Assembly: GCA_028285545.1 (NCBI GenBank)
Contig: JANQPA010000105.1
Coordinates: 83,965 to 147,964, forward strand
Length of the DNA: 64,000 bases
Source of the DNA: Saprospiraceae bacterium
GTDB taxonomy: Bacteria > Bacteroidota > Bacteroidia > Chitinophagales > Saprospiraceae
Reading direction: 5' to 3'
The notes beneath the pieces were generated by a model, which was given only the letters and a program-made list of their open reading frames with translations, searched no databases and was not told where the DNA came from. Shown here one piece after another: positions 9,619 through 18,874 of the stretch. Made by a program: the position numbers and the translations under genes. Each line of letters begins with the position of its first letter. The first letter of the stretch is position 1.

Positions 9619-12600
9619 TTACCTAACAAGTGTCACATCCCCTGAAAACACCTCAACCGATCCATCAATAAACTCCACTTCAAAGTAATACAGATAAACA
9701 CCTGCGTCGAGCATTTTTCCATTATAGGTACCATCCCAGCCGGCAGAACCATTGGCTACAGGAAAGTTATTCCTTTCGTAAATCAGATTCCCCCAACGAT
9801 CGAATATTTTTAGAAAATTTATCTTTTCTACTTTATTGGTAACAAAAGGACGGAAAATGGCATTTTCAACATTGCTGCTTTTAGGTGCAAAAACATTAGG
9901 GACATAAAATGGAAAATTTCTACTCACAAATATTTGAACAGTATCTAAAGCTACACATCCGGAAGTATCTTCAATCATAACGATTAATTTACCTGATGAA
10001 AGAGGGGATACATATTTTTCCAATAAATCATTTGCAGGGTCCTGCGTCACTATATTTGGAGGGGTCCAAACGGAACTGACTATAGCGGTTTCGTCCGAAG
10101 AGGGCATTGCATGTACCAATATACTATCACCATATACGATGGTATTATCATCTGATTTTAGTTCCAATTCTACAAGCAATTGCTCCGGTTGTAAAATAAT
10201 TATGGAATCGCTTTGAGTGGTGCAGTTATTCTCATCTGTAATCGTAACCTGATAAGAACCGATGGCTAAGTCAATGGGATTGGCAATACCGTCTAATGAA
10301 TCCGCATTCCAATCATAATTAATAAAACCAGTGCTGTTATTTACTATCAACTCAATGCTTCCATTATTGCTTTCAAAACACTGCAGGTCATTGGCCAGGA
10401 CCTCCAAAGAGATGGCATCAACTGGGCTGTTTTCGATACATATATCAAAAATGCCCTCTGCTCCTGTAAAATCTGATACCGCAATATAGTAGGTGATATC
10501 GGCTTCTACCCCCATCCGAATTACCAATTCCCCGCCGGAACCGGTGTCACATGCAAAGGGCAAAGAAGTTCTAATTTCGGGGCAATCCCCTTGAAAAATG
10601 GCCATTTGAGGTTGCGGCAAATCTTCACTATTAATCGAAATTTTTATACAATCCCTGTTTCTTTCAGGAGTAAAAGTGTACCAAACAGTTGCATTGGGGA
10701 AATTAAAACATCCCCCCTCATTTATGGCAACAGGACCAGCGGTAGCATTACATCCCTGGACACAGACCATATCTCGTTCTATATCCAGAAAAACGGAGCC
10801 GAATGCGTTATTGGGATCACAGAAGTCATTAACTCCGCAACCTACGATTTTAGCAATTATGGCATCCTCCCGACCATTATACGAATCATCAAATGGACTG
10901 CCTGCTATAGGAAAATCATAAGAATAGGTTCCGCCCCCGACAAAAACACTTCCTGCATTGTCAATAGCGAGATCCAATGCCCAGTCATTATCCCCGCCTC
11001 CAATGAAAGTTGACTCCTCCAGTTCCGAAAGGTCAAAAGAAAAACGAGATACAAAAATATCTCTCCTGCCATTATGTGTATCATCAGAGGCATTTACCGT
11101 CACTGGATAATCTGCTGAAAAACTTATACCTGTTATGAATACATTTTCCGCTCTTTCAATAACCAGTCCATAACAGTCATCGTCGCTGGCTCCACCGATA
11201 AAAGTCGAAGCCAAAATATTGGATAGATTATTATCAATTTTGGTAATAATTGCATCATGGTTTTGGTTAAAGGTATTGTCATAAACATCTGGAGTACTTG
11301 GATATTCCGAAGAACCAGTATAACCCGCTATAAAAACATTTTGCGCTGCGTCTACCGCTATAGCATGGCTTTCTTCAAAGTTACTTCCACCAATAAAAGT
11401 AGCAGACAAAAGCATGGAAAGATCATTGTTGAATTTAGCTATATAAATATCCCCGGAACCATTGTGGGTTGAATCATAGGGCAACGTTCCGGCGGTAGGG
11501 AAATCATCGGAGTAGGTAAAGCCCGTAATAAAAACATTTCCGGAATCATCGGTAACAATGGCATCCGCCCCTTCATCCGTAGTTCCGCCAATATAGGTTG
11601 AAGCCAGTAAAGCAGAGAGTCCATTATTCAGTTTTGAAACAAAGACATCTTCAAAACCACCATTAAAAGTATTATCAAATCCACCATTAGCAGGATAATT
11701 TGTCGATTCCGTTCTTCCAGTCACAAAAACATTGCCTGTATTATCTAGGGTCAGGTCATACCCATAATCATCATCATCGCCACCGATAAAAGTGGAGGCG
11801 ATTATCGAAGAAAGGTCATTATCCAATTTGCAAACAAAAACATCATTGCTGCCCCCATTATAAGTGTTGTCATAAGAAGGACCTGCAATTGGAAAGTTTG
11901 TCGATCCGGTGGCCCCTGAAATGATTACCTCTCCTGTTGATTCAATGGCGATGGAAAGCCCACTCTCCCAGCTACTACCACCTAAATAAGTTGAAACCAA
12001 TAAAGTGGAAAGATCATTACTTAATTTTGATACATAGGCATCTTTTACTCCATTAAAAGAACCTTTATAGCTCCCCGCAGTGGTAGGAAAGTTATCAGAC
12101 CAAGAATATCCTGTTATAAACACATTACCATTTTCATCAACTGCAATTGCATTAGCCCAATCATTCCCCCCATCCCCTATAAAGGTAGAAGCCAAAAGGG
12201 GATCGATAATCAATTCATAATTCGGATCATAATTTTCAACTTGGAAGGAGTAGGTATTTTTTTCCTCTTCATTTATTATGTATTCGGCATTCACTAAATG
12301 TTTTTGACCGTCAATCCATTGGTAAGCAACAGGCGCGGAATAGGCTATTTCCCCGGCTGGAGTCAAGGCAATTAAACGACCATTTTGGGATACTTTTAGA
12401 TGCTCTGCCCCATCTACTGCTATTTGAATAGATGAGGGATCAACGTTTGGTTTTACAAAAAATAGCTTTTCAACATTATTATTGTAAGCATTGAGTTTAA
12501 GCCCTATACCTTCCCAAATTTCTCCCAAATTCAGAAGCTCATAAGCAGGTACATTTGTTTTCCATGAAGATTTATCGTTGCCAATGAAATAATTAAAAAC

Positions 12601-12966
12601 TGTAGGATTCTTTTTTTCACCGAAAGGAATTCTCTGAGCTTTCTGATTTGTTTTTCCTACAAACCTTTCTTTTAACACATAGCCAGATATGCTATCAACA
12701 GGTAAAGCGTAAACAATTTCCTTTTCCTTATTGATGATGATATTTCCAGTGAAAGTATGTGCGACATATAAAATGTTTTCGTCCCATTGTTTTGAATTTT
12801 TAACCCATGGTGTCTTGGTGTTCCCAATTTTAGATCTCCTATCCTTGTTGTCGAGGAGATCATTTCCAACTATTGGACTTTTAATGTTATCGCTGCTTGA
12901 CAAACCGGTAATTCCCTGAAGAAAAGGAAGCGAAATAATAAAGGAGAACAATAAAAATCTAATCAT
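9619..12966 (-). CDS. Large SBBP seven-repeat propeller protein with T9SS type B (CHU_C) tail
   Basis: A 1115-residue surface protein with a signal peptide at about 1-22. Residues 60-255 resemble the N-terminal module often found ahead of SBBP repeats. Then exactly seven repeats of about 65 residues (about 258-715) follow, each starting like STFIGG and containing GNVFITG and FNGxxDxxVSKL motifs, so they should form one seven-bladed propeller. A pre-peptidase-like beta-sandwich (about 720-850) and a SprB-like repeat (DLQCFESNNGSIEL, SYQVTITDENNC) come next. The end, from FYVPNVFAPKS, is the gliding-motility-type CHU_C domain used for T9SS type B sorting. It may be an adhesin or gliding-related surface protein. 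It is probably transcribed alone. Confidence 0.88.
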   Translation of the reverse strand: MIRFLLFSFIISLPFLQGITGLSSSDNIKSPIVGNDLLDNKDRRSKIGNTKTPWVKNSKQWDENILYVAHTFTGNIIINKEKEIVYALPVDSISGYVLKERFVGKTNQKAQRIPFGEKKNPTVFNYFIGNDKSSWKTNVPAYELLNLGEIWEGIGLKLNAYNNNVEKLFFVKPNVDPSSIQIAVDGAEHLKVSQNGRLIALTPAGEIAYSAPVAYQWIDGQKHLVNAEYIINEEEKNTYSFQVENYDPNYELIIDPLLASTFIGDGGNDWANAIAVDENGNVFITGYSWSDNFPTTAGSYKGSFNGVKDAYVSKLSNDLSTLLVSTYLGGSSWESGLSIAIESTGEVIISGATGSTNFPIAGPSYDNTYNGGSNDVFVCKLDNDLSSIIASTFIGGDDDDYGYDLTLDNTGNVFVTGRTESTNYPANGGFDNTFNGGFEDVFVSKLNNGLSALLASTYIGGTTDEGADAIVTDDSGNVFITGFTYSDDFPTAGTLPYDSTHNGSGDIYIAKFNNDLSMLLSATFIGGSNFEESHAIAVDAAQNVFIAGYTGSSEYPSTPDVYDNTFNQNHDAIITKIDNNLSNILASTFIGGASDDDCYGLVIERAENVFITGISFSADYPVTVNASDDTHNGRRDIFVSRFSFDLSELEESTFIGGGDNDWALDLAIDNAGSVFVGGGTYSYDFPIAGSPFDDSYNGREDAIIAKIVGCGVNDFCDPNNAFGSVFLDIERDMVCVQGCNATAGPVAINEGGCFNFPNATVWYTFTPERNRDCIKISINSEDLPQPQMAIFQGDCPEIRTSLPFACDTGSGGELVIRMGVEADITYYIAVSDFTGAEGIFDICIENSPVDAISLEVLANDLQCFESNNGSIELIVNNSTGFINYDWNADSLDGIANPIDLAIGSYQVTITDENNCTTQSDSIIILQPEQLLVELELKSDDNTIVYGDSILVHAMPSSDETAIVSSVWTPPNIVTQDPANDLLEKYVSPLSSGKLIVMIEDTSGCVALDTVQIFVSRNFPFYVPNVFAPKSSNVENAIFRPFVTNKVEKINFLKIFDRWGNLIYERNNFPVANGSAGWDGTYNGKMLDAGVYLYYFEVEFIDGSVEVFSGDVTLVR

Positions 12967-13282
12967 CTCAAAAAGTATTTCGGATGGATTTTAAATGAAT
13001 CGGTCAATATTGTTGAAGGGACGTTTGGTTTACTTGTTCTAAGGACATAATGAAATTTTTGTATATTATATTTTATTGGTTTGAAAAAAATTAGATCTAT
13101 TAACTATTCATGCTAATTATTTAGTATGGCCACTGTTAAACGCTGATTAAGCTGATCCACACTCCTTACAACACCATAACTTAACAGCGAAAATTAGTAT
13201 AAACAGTGTTCATCAGCGGCTAATTATAGCTAATCAATGGACAGCTCTACAGCATCTTGAAGTAAATAAGTAAAAAAATGTT
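12967..13282. other. Intergenic gap with decayed dispersed repeat
   Basis: A 316-bp gap between divergent genes. Positions 13138-13230 hold imperfect CGCTGATT/CAGCGG motifs (for example at 13141 and 13213) of the same flavour as the CACAGATT/CGCAGATT strings at 14317-14345 and near 61955 and 63858. No open frame is visible. Confidence 0.4.
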
Positions 13283-14215
13283 ATGACTCTATCCAACTAT
13301 AGCTTTAAGTCGATCTTATTAGTCCTTAGTATGTTTTCATTATGCTACTGCATCCCTTCTGAACAAGAGCAAGAAGATCAATCGGCCTATATCCAAACAA
13401 TCCAAGCCTGGCAGGAAAGTCGCAATGAAGAGATGAGAGATACGACCAGTTCCTGGCTAAATCTAGTAGGATTACATTGGTTGGAAGAAGGAGAAAGCAC
13501 CTTCGGATCAGATTCTTCCAATACGCTCCTTTTTCCCGACCATTCGCCAGCCTTTGCCGGTACCTTTACCCTTGAAGATTCAGTGTTAAGTCTTCAAGTG
13601 GCTGAAGGCGTTTCCATATTGCATAAAGGACAAGCAGTAAAGGACATGGTACTTCAGCATGATATGGATCCAACAACGACCTACCTTCAAATGGGCAGTA
13701 TAAATATTCATGCCATTTCTCGTCCAGAAGGTATTGCCATTCGGGTAAAAGACAGTCAGAATCCTGATTTAGTCAACTTTAAAGATATTCCCAACTTTGA
13801 TATTAAGGCAGATTGGCAGCTAGAAGCTCAGCTGGAATGGTATGATCAACCCATTCCCATTATGATTCCAACTGTACTCGGGTCTCAGCGGATGCAAAAA
13901 TGCCCTGCCCTCATCGTTTTTGAGGTGAATGGCGAGCGCCACGAGCTTTATCCTTATGACAGTTTTTATGGTGACCCCGTGTGGACGGTTATTTTTAGTG
14001 ATCTCACCAATGGGGAAACGACCTATGGAGGCGGAAGGTTCTTATCCTTAGATGCTCCCAAGCCAGGTACTCCTTCTATGCTTATTGATTTTAACAAGGC
14101 CTATAATCCGCCTTGTGCCTTTTCAGCCTTTGCTACCTGTCCGGTTCCTCCTCCGGAGAATAGGCTGGGCTTAGCTATTGCGGCAGGAGAAAAGATGTAT
14201 GGAGAGATGCACTGA
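13283..14215 (+). CDS. DUF1684 domain protein, probable lipoprotein
   Basis: A 310-residue protein. The hydrophobic N-terminus ends LCYC at residues 20-23, a poor but possible lipobox. The DUF1684 pattern is strong: WLNLVGLHWLEEGESTFGS near 60, IAIRVKDS near 155, VLGSQRMQKCPA near 200, YPYDSFYGDP near 230, GGRFL near 255, and the late FNKAYNPPCAFSAFATCPVPP block with ENRLGLAI. DUF1684 proteins are widespread and uncharacterised; the conserved N-P-P-C-A block suggests a functional site. The gene stands alone on the plus strand. Confidence 0.85.
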   Translation: MTLSNYSFKSILLVLSMFSLCYCIPSEQEQEDQSAYIQTIQAWQESRNEEMRDTTSSWLNLVGLHWLEEGESTFGSDSSNTLLFPDHSPAFAGTFTLEDSVLSLQVAEGVSILHKGQAVKDMVLQHDMDPTTTYLQMGSINIHAISRPEGIAIRVKDSQNPDLVNFKDIPNFDIKADWQLEAQLEWYDQPIPIMIPTVLGSQRMQKCPALIVFEVNGERHELYPYDSFYGDPVWTVIFSDLTNGETTYGGGRFLSLDAPKPGTPSMLIDFNKAYNPPCAFSAFATCPVPPPENRLGLAIAAGEKMYGEMH

Positions 14216-14222
14216 GGGGGGT

Positions 14223-14239
14223 GAAGGCTTGAAGCCTTC
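14223..14239. repeat. Short perfect inverted repeat after DUF1684 gene
   Basis: GAAGGCTT and AAGCCTTC are separated by one base, eight bases after the DUF1684 stop. There is no T-run after it, so it is not a standard terminator; it may stabilise the 3' end of the message. Confidence 0.35.
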
Positions 14240-14358
14240 CTGTGCAGTCATTGTATTGTGTTTTGATGGTTATCAAATAATTTTCACAATACAAAGGTGC
14301 AGGTGCTAAAATTTAAATGATTACACAGATTGCAGAAGGATTAACACAAATTGCATTT

Positions 14359-15393
14359 CTACATCAACACCCCATTCTTTGCCTCTACCGAAGGTGGTAA
14401 ATCTGTTTCTCCCAGCATTTCCCTTAAATCAATCTCAATGACTCGACATAGTGACAACATAGGGATATCATTTGCCATTCCCTGAAACGGATTTTCTGAA
14501 TAATCACCTACAATTTCCATCATTACATATACCCATCCAATCAGAGCTGTAATAGGAATTGATAACCAAAATCCCCAGTCTCCTAATTTCATCAATTCAG
14601 GTATCATGCTAAATGGAAGAAGGATAATAAAAATACCCACAAAATAGCGGCTTATATTAGCATACTGACGAGGTAAAGGAAACTTTTTGATCCGTTCATT
14701 TTTACCTTGCAATGTATAAAAGCTCTTCAAAAGATTAGCTAACTCCATATGACGAAAGTCTTCGATCAGTCCTTTTTCCCTCAAGGCACGCAAATCTCGG
14801 GATTGCTCATTTATGATTTGTGTTGCCGTATTTTTATAATTGATCAATCGATCATGTTCATCCTTTGGTAAAAACAAATTGAGTTCTGTTCGAGTGACTT
14901 CATCCCCTAATAAACCTACCCCAAAATTATCCTGATAGTATTTTGCTGTTCTGCCTATATGTCCACTTTGACTGGCATGCTCCCAGGGAGTTGGCAATAA
15001 CAATTGGCTACGATGGGCATATAACCAGGCAATGTGCCGATAAATCAGTCGTTTTTTTATAGCATAAATTTCATCATCGGCAACCTTATTATCCGAAAAA
15101 AGATTGGAAACAAATCCGTCAATCATCATTCCCCAAGAACGACTGTCATTTACAATACCGCCCCAAATTTTTCGAGCTTCCCACATCCTGTCATAGGCTT
15201 GATTATTTTTAAAGCCCACATAAAAGGCAACTGCTGTACCGATAACCGAAACGGGTAACCAGGGGATACTAATACTGATAATTTGGTAGTGATATAGTAT
15301 TGCTATCACCCCCATTAACATCATTAACCAAATAATATGGGGAGCGGTCCATTTGATCAAACTGCTTAAGCGAATTCCTTTTGTAACTATCAT
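14359..15393 (-). CDS. Bestrophin family ion channel
   Basis: A 344-residue membrane protein. It matches the bacterial bestrophin (formerly UPF0187) pattern: an N-terminal double helix (residues about 15-55), then AFYVGFKNNQAYDRMWEARKIWG near 56-78 (the family hallmark NxAYxRxWEAR), a cytosolic region at about 100-215 containing RHIAWLYAHRSQL, and a second membrane pair at about 245-290. Bestrophins form pentameric anion or sodium channels in the inner membrane. The start is ATG 15393. It is probably a single-gene unit; the neighbour upstream is a pseudogene. Confidence 0.9.
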   Translation of the reverse strand: MIVTKGIRLSSLIKWTAPHIIWLMMLMGVIAILYHYQIISISIPWLPVSVIGTAVAFYVGFKNNQAYDRMWEARKIWGGIVNDSRSWGMMIDGFVSNLFSDNKVADDEIYAIKKRLIYRHIAWLYAHRSQLLLPTPWEHASQSGHIGRTAKYYQDNFGVGLLGDEVTRTELNLFLPKDEHDRLINYKNTATQIINEQSRDLRALREKGLIEDFRHMELANLLKSFYTLQGKNERIKKFPLPRQYANISRYFVGIFIILLPFSMIPELMKLGDWGFWLSIPITALIGWVYVMMEIVGDYSENPFQGMANDIPMLSLCRVIEIDLREMLGETDLPPSVEAKNGVLM

Positions 15394-15528
15394 TATTAGT
15401 ATTTATTCTGAGATCAATAACTTAAAAGTGTGGTGTGCACCCTGTTTTATTTTAGAATATCCATAGGATTTCACATGGCTATTCTAAAATAGAACTGGGA
15501 TAAGTCCAAATGAATATAGAAGATTAAT

Positions 15529-15966
15529 TTAATAAAGGCTTAAAATTGTACCTGGATAATTCATTTCAAATAGTGTTTTATTTGCCAGCCAGCCTCCAGT
15601 ACTGGTCATTACGCATAGACCATCCATACCTTTAACCTTTGCTTCTGTTTCGGCTTCTTTAATTAGTATTGGGCCATAGCCTTTACTTCTTTCCTTTTTA
15701 GAATAAATATAGGTACAATGAATAAACATATAATTATCGGCATCTATAGGTCTCTTTGGCCGGTACATATTCAATAAATCCAATCATTTTGTCTTCATTG
15801 GTTTTAAGAATCTTTATTTTAGACCCTCCTTGTGGCGCTTTTCAAACCAATTAAGTTTATCATTAAATCCTGGCCTTTTTATATTCTTTATACAGAAGAA
15901 GGTTTCTTTTACTGCATTTTCCGGAATTACCTCAACTATTTTTATAATTATTATTTTTTTATTGAA
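15529..15966 (-). pseudogene. Decayed GNAT-family N-acetyltransferase
   Basis: Three pieces in different frames on the minus strand add up to one acetyltransferase. Piece 1 (from about 15966) reads IKIVEVIPENAVKETFFCIKN and ends at a TAA near 15814 after RHKEGLK. Reading one base further gives piece 2, IKILKTNEDKMIGFIEYVPAKE, closed by another stop. A second shift gives piece 3, PIDADNYMFIHCTYIYSKKE, then the acetyl-CoA loop region SKGYGPILIKEAE, and GLCVMTSTGGWLANKTLFEMN, ending early. No ATG fits piece 1 (ATA where a start would be). Two frameshifts, a lost start and a short C-terminus make it a clear pseudogene. It lies just behind the SnoaL-like gene, whose 3' end it touches. Confidence 0.75.
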
Positions 15967-16345
15967 TAATTTTTGCAGTATACACAGCAGGTATATCCCA
16001 TGCTTCTTTAACTTTTTCATCGATAATACGCCAAACTACGATAGCATCAATTTCCATTTGTTTGTTATTTAGGATCATGCTGTCTTTAACATGCGTGATA
16101 ACAAATTCGTCTCCAAAAGGAGTATTAGATATGGGATTTACCTTAAAAGTGCTACCAGAACGTGAAGCCATTCCTTTGAAAAAGTCAATCAACCCTTCAA
16201 GTCCTAAATAGTCTCCCTGCATCTCAGGAAGCTCCGGATTAAAATAATGCCAAACAAAATCTTCTGCTAAAATCTCAGCTGTAGCTGTCAAATTTGTAGG
16301 GTCAAATCTCTTAAGAACTTTAATATTAGATTGTTGTTTTTTCAT
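15959..16345 (-). CDS. SnoaL-like/NTF2-fold protein
   Basis: A 128-residue protein with the NTF2-like pattern: an N-terminal helix, then LAEDFVWHYFNPELPEMQGDY, GLEGLIDFFKGMA, FVITHVKDSMILNNK and IVVWRIIDEKVKEAWDIP. This fold covers ketosteroid-isomerase-like enzymes and polyketide cyclases as well as binding-only proteins, so the reaction cannot be told. Its ATG overlaps the TGA of the upstream bactofilin-like gene by 4 bp (ATGA), so they should be co-translated. Confidence 0.8.
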   Translation of the reverse strand: MKKQQSNIKVLKRFDPTNLTATAEILAEDFVWHYFNPELPEMQGDYLGLEGLIDFFKGMASRSGSTFKVNPISNTPFGDEFVITHVKDSMILNNKQMEIDAIVVWRIIDEKVKEAWDIPAVYTAKIIQ

Positions 16346-17478
16346 GACACCAATGATTGAGAGGGTGCCTTTTTAGTTGGAAGAACCTTTAAAGTTAGAG
16401 CACCATAGGTAATCGACAGAATGACTATAGATATCACTATTCCAATGAATGGTATGTTAGTAAGTAAACGCAATACGATCGTAAACAACAAAGCTAGAAA
16501 TGTAATACCCCAAAAGTTCCAGTTCAATTCCTGTTTATGCTTGATATAATACGCTATTATCAGAGCAGCAATTAAATGGCCAAATAAAAGACTAAAAAGA
16601 AATATTCCTGTCATGAAGAGGCCTAAAGGAATGCCGATAACCATCAAAAAAGCAATGGCGATAACTAAAGGAACACCCACAAGATAAATTAATCCGTAGC
16701 CAAAACTCTTTAAATAATTCTTTTCCAAGCCTTCAACAGCGTTCGAAAATGCATTTCTAAACAGCCCATGTAATACAAGAATAACTAATAGGCTGGATAA
16801 GATATAGAAAACCCAAGAAGAAAAGGAGGTCATCCCGAAGGTCCGTAAAGAAAGCTCAGATTTTTCTTTTTTGAGTTCTTTGTTAAAATGAGCTTTAGAA
16901 TTTACTAATGATTCTTTAAAATCAACTTGCTTAGCACTATTCCAATACTCAACATCTTTATGAAATTTAGCCTTAGGCCCAATTATTATATCTTCACTAA
17001 TTATTCTTGAAGTCCCATTTATTTCGCCATTAATAATGGCCTTACTACCTTTAGTCTCAAGATTCCCAATTATTTTGCCATTAAGTTCAATATCCTTAGC
17101 AAAACAAATCAAGTTTCCTTTAATTATTGCATTTTCGGAAATAATCACTTCTCCTCCAAAAACAACCAGATCATCCCCAATTTCGGTGTCAATAATTATC
17201 TTACCTGCTGCTATTCTTACATCATCACCTATAAATTTGTTAATTGTCAAATTAGCCCCTGCAGCTGTTAAATCCCCATAGATACTATCGCTGATAATAA
17301 GTTGTTGTCCGGCAGCAACTAAATCACCATTTACAACTGCATCTATCTTGATTGTTTTTCCCGCAAGATATGTATCATCATTTTGTTCACTTTGAATTAA
17401 GATATCGATATTGTCTTCAGGCTGTGAAAAAGACCATGTGGCACAGAATATTATTAATAAAAGAGCGATGGTTTTCAT
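16342..17478 (-). CDS. Bactofilin-like beta-helix protein with C-terminal membrane domain
   Basis: A 378-residue protein in three parts. A signal peptide (about 1-18, ending WSFSQ) is followed by a beta-helix of short repeats at about 40-185 (GDLVAAGQQLIISDSIYGDL, GDDVRIAAGKIIIDTEIGDD, GNLICFAKDIELNGKIIGNL), the pattern of polymer-forming bactofilins. Four hydrophobic helices follow at about 215-365. Classical bactofilins are cytosolic; here the signal peptide and topology would place the helix outside the inner membrane. Its job may be envelope organisation. It is the first gene of a two-gene unit with the SnoaL-like gene. Confidence 0.7.
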   Translation of the reverse strand: MKTIALLLIIFCATWSFSQPEDNIDILIQSEQNDDTYLAGKTIKIDAVVNGDLVAAGQQLIISDSIYGDLTAAGANLTINKFIGDDVRIAAGKIIIDTEIGDDLVVFGGEVIISENAIIKGNLICFAKDIELNGKIIGNLETKGSKAIINGEINGTSRIISEDIIIGPKAKFHKDVEYWNSAKQVDFKESLVNSKAHFNKELKKEKSELSLRTFGMTSFSSWVFYILSSLLVILVLHGLFRNAFSNAVEGLEKNYLKSFGYGLIYLVGVPLVIAIAFLMVIGIPLGLFMTGIFLFSLLFGHLIAALIIAYYIKHKQELNWNFWGITFLALLFTIVLRLLTNIPFIGIVISIVILSITYGALTLKVLPTKKAPSQSLVS

Positions 17479-17541
17479 TTTACTAAATTTTATTGATTAA
17501 GGAGTTGTTCTAATACTCTCAAATAGTGATTGAATCATCAA

Positions 17542-18546
17542 TTAATAGAATTTCTCAAATTCCGGAAACAACTTTAGGCAATTATAAAAAGATAGATCGC
17601 TGTATTCCTCGTCTGTGAATTCGCCATCCTGGTGAAGGTTTTTAGTAATAATTGAAGCCAGTTTATTTATGCTAAGGTCTGAACCAAATACAATGTTTTT
17701 TGATCCTGCAAAAGCCTTCAATGTTTGCAATGCATAGTTTCCGGATACTACTGCGGTATCGTAATACATCTTTTCCAAATGGCGCAATCCTTTAGCTGGT
17801 TTTCCCTTTACAAGAAAATCATATAAGGCCTTCATTACAGGAGGTTTTTTATCCTTTTGTCCATATTCAATCCCAGCTAAACGCCATGCCAGGAAAGGAA
17901 TAGTCCCTCCTCCATGAGCAAGGATATAGGTGATATTCGGATACTTGTCTAAGGTGCCATTGTACATCATATTGGCCACCGCCCTGGTGGTATCAAAAGG
18001 AGCCTCAATTAAGGCATTTGGAACATCAAGTCCTGGATCAAATTCCGGGCCAGGGTCAGTGGGATGAACAAAAACAATTGCTTTTCTTCTATTCAGTTCT
18101 TTGAAAAATGGCTCTAATCGTTCATCGCCCAGGTAGATTCCTTTGTAATTGGTCATCAGGCATACTCCATTTAGTTTCAGCGTGTCAAGGGCATATTCCA
18201 GCTCTTCAAAAGCACTTTCGAGATTTAGCAATGGTATTGTTGCAAAACCGCCAAACCTGCCGGGGTTTTCATCTCTGGTATAAGCTATAGCTTCATTCGC
18301 AGTCCGGGCCAGCTTTTCAGAAAACCCTTCAGGAAATTCCACCCCTTCAGGATATACTCCTGGTGAAGAAATCGATGATATGGCAATCTTAATCCCATTT
18401 TTATCCATTTGTTTTAAAGATGTCTTGGGAGTCCATTCTGGAAATTCTGCGCCCAAGGTGTTTTTTACCCCAGCGTTTTTTAGCGCATCAACATATTCTT
18501 TTGGAAAAATATGGTGATGTACATCAATTTTATTTATTGGTTTCAT
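17542..18546 (-). CDS. Amidohydrolase-2 family metal-dependent hydrolase/decarboxylase (ACMSD-like)
   Basis: A 334-residue TIM-barrel enzyme. Metal-site motifs appear in the usual order: KIDVHHHIFP (HxH at residues 10 and 12), IVFVHPTDP near 160, YILAHGGGTIPFLAWR near 205, and NIVFGSD near 285 (the late Asp). The family includes aminocarboxymuconate-semialdehyde decarboxylase and 6-methylsalicylate decarboxylase, and the HPTDPGP block is typical of that branch. The product is cytosolic, with no signal. The substrate is not clear, and no aromatic degradation genes lie beside it. Confidence 0.85.
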   Translation of the reverse strand: MKPINKIDVHHHIFPKEYVDALKNAGVKNTLGAEFPEWTPKTSLKQMDKNGIKIAISSISSPGVYPEGVEFPEGFSEKLARTANEAIAYTRDENPGRFGGFATIPLLNLESAFEELEYALDTLKLNGVCLMTNYKGIYLGDERLEPFFKELNRRKAIVFVHPTDPGPEFDPGLDVPNALIEAPFDTTRAVANMMYNGTLDKYPNITYILAHGGGTIPFLAWRLAGIEYGQKDKKPPVMKALYDFLVKGKPAKGLRHLEKMYYDTAVVSGNYALQTLKAFAGSKNIVFGSDLSINKLASIITKNLHQDGEFTDEEYSDLSFYNCLKLFPEFEKFY

Positions 18547-18611
18547 GACTAATTCTTACTTGTTTTTAAGTGGACCTATTACTGTAGTTAAATCGGGTAC
18601 CGGGTTCTACT

Positions 18612-18874
18612 TCAAAAGGTAAATTCAATATATGCCGTGTCCAATTTGATCGGGGAAGATGGTTGCGTATCTAGGTAGTCTTTCTTGCCACCACCGCCTC
18701 AACTGTAATGGCCGTTTGTTTCATGATGCTAGCAGCATTCACAATAAAATCAGCCCAATCGAATGCTTCAAGTAATTGGTTTCTGTAGTTTGCGTTGAGT
18801 GATAATGCGATGATATTTTGTGTAGCTAGATGGTGAAAGAGTGAAGTATATTTACTCCCCCTTTTTCGAATCAA
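18612..18874 (-). pseudogene. Remnant of an NAD(P)-binding dehydrogenase (saccharopine-dehydrogenase-like)
   Basis: A 67-codon frame with only a TTG start (18874) reads LSLNANYRNQLLEAFDWADFI, then VNAAS, which resembles the strand-helix-strand of saccharopine-dehydrogenase-type Rossmann folds. The frame closes at a TAG, but a one-base shift continues as KDYLDTQPSSPIKLDTAYI, matching the next conserved element (xYLDT) of that family, up to a TGA at 18612. N- and C-terminal parts are absent. I read it as a decayed fragment. The alternative is a real small gene coupled to the upstream outer-membrane gene by the 4-bp TTGA overlap. Confidence 0.4.

Noticed and set aside
10591..11013. Plus-strand gene of 140 residues within the SBBP gene
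   Set aside because: It lies antisense to the repeat array and pre-peptidase region and is explained by codon bias of the repeats.
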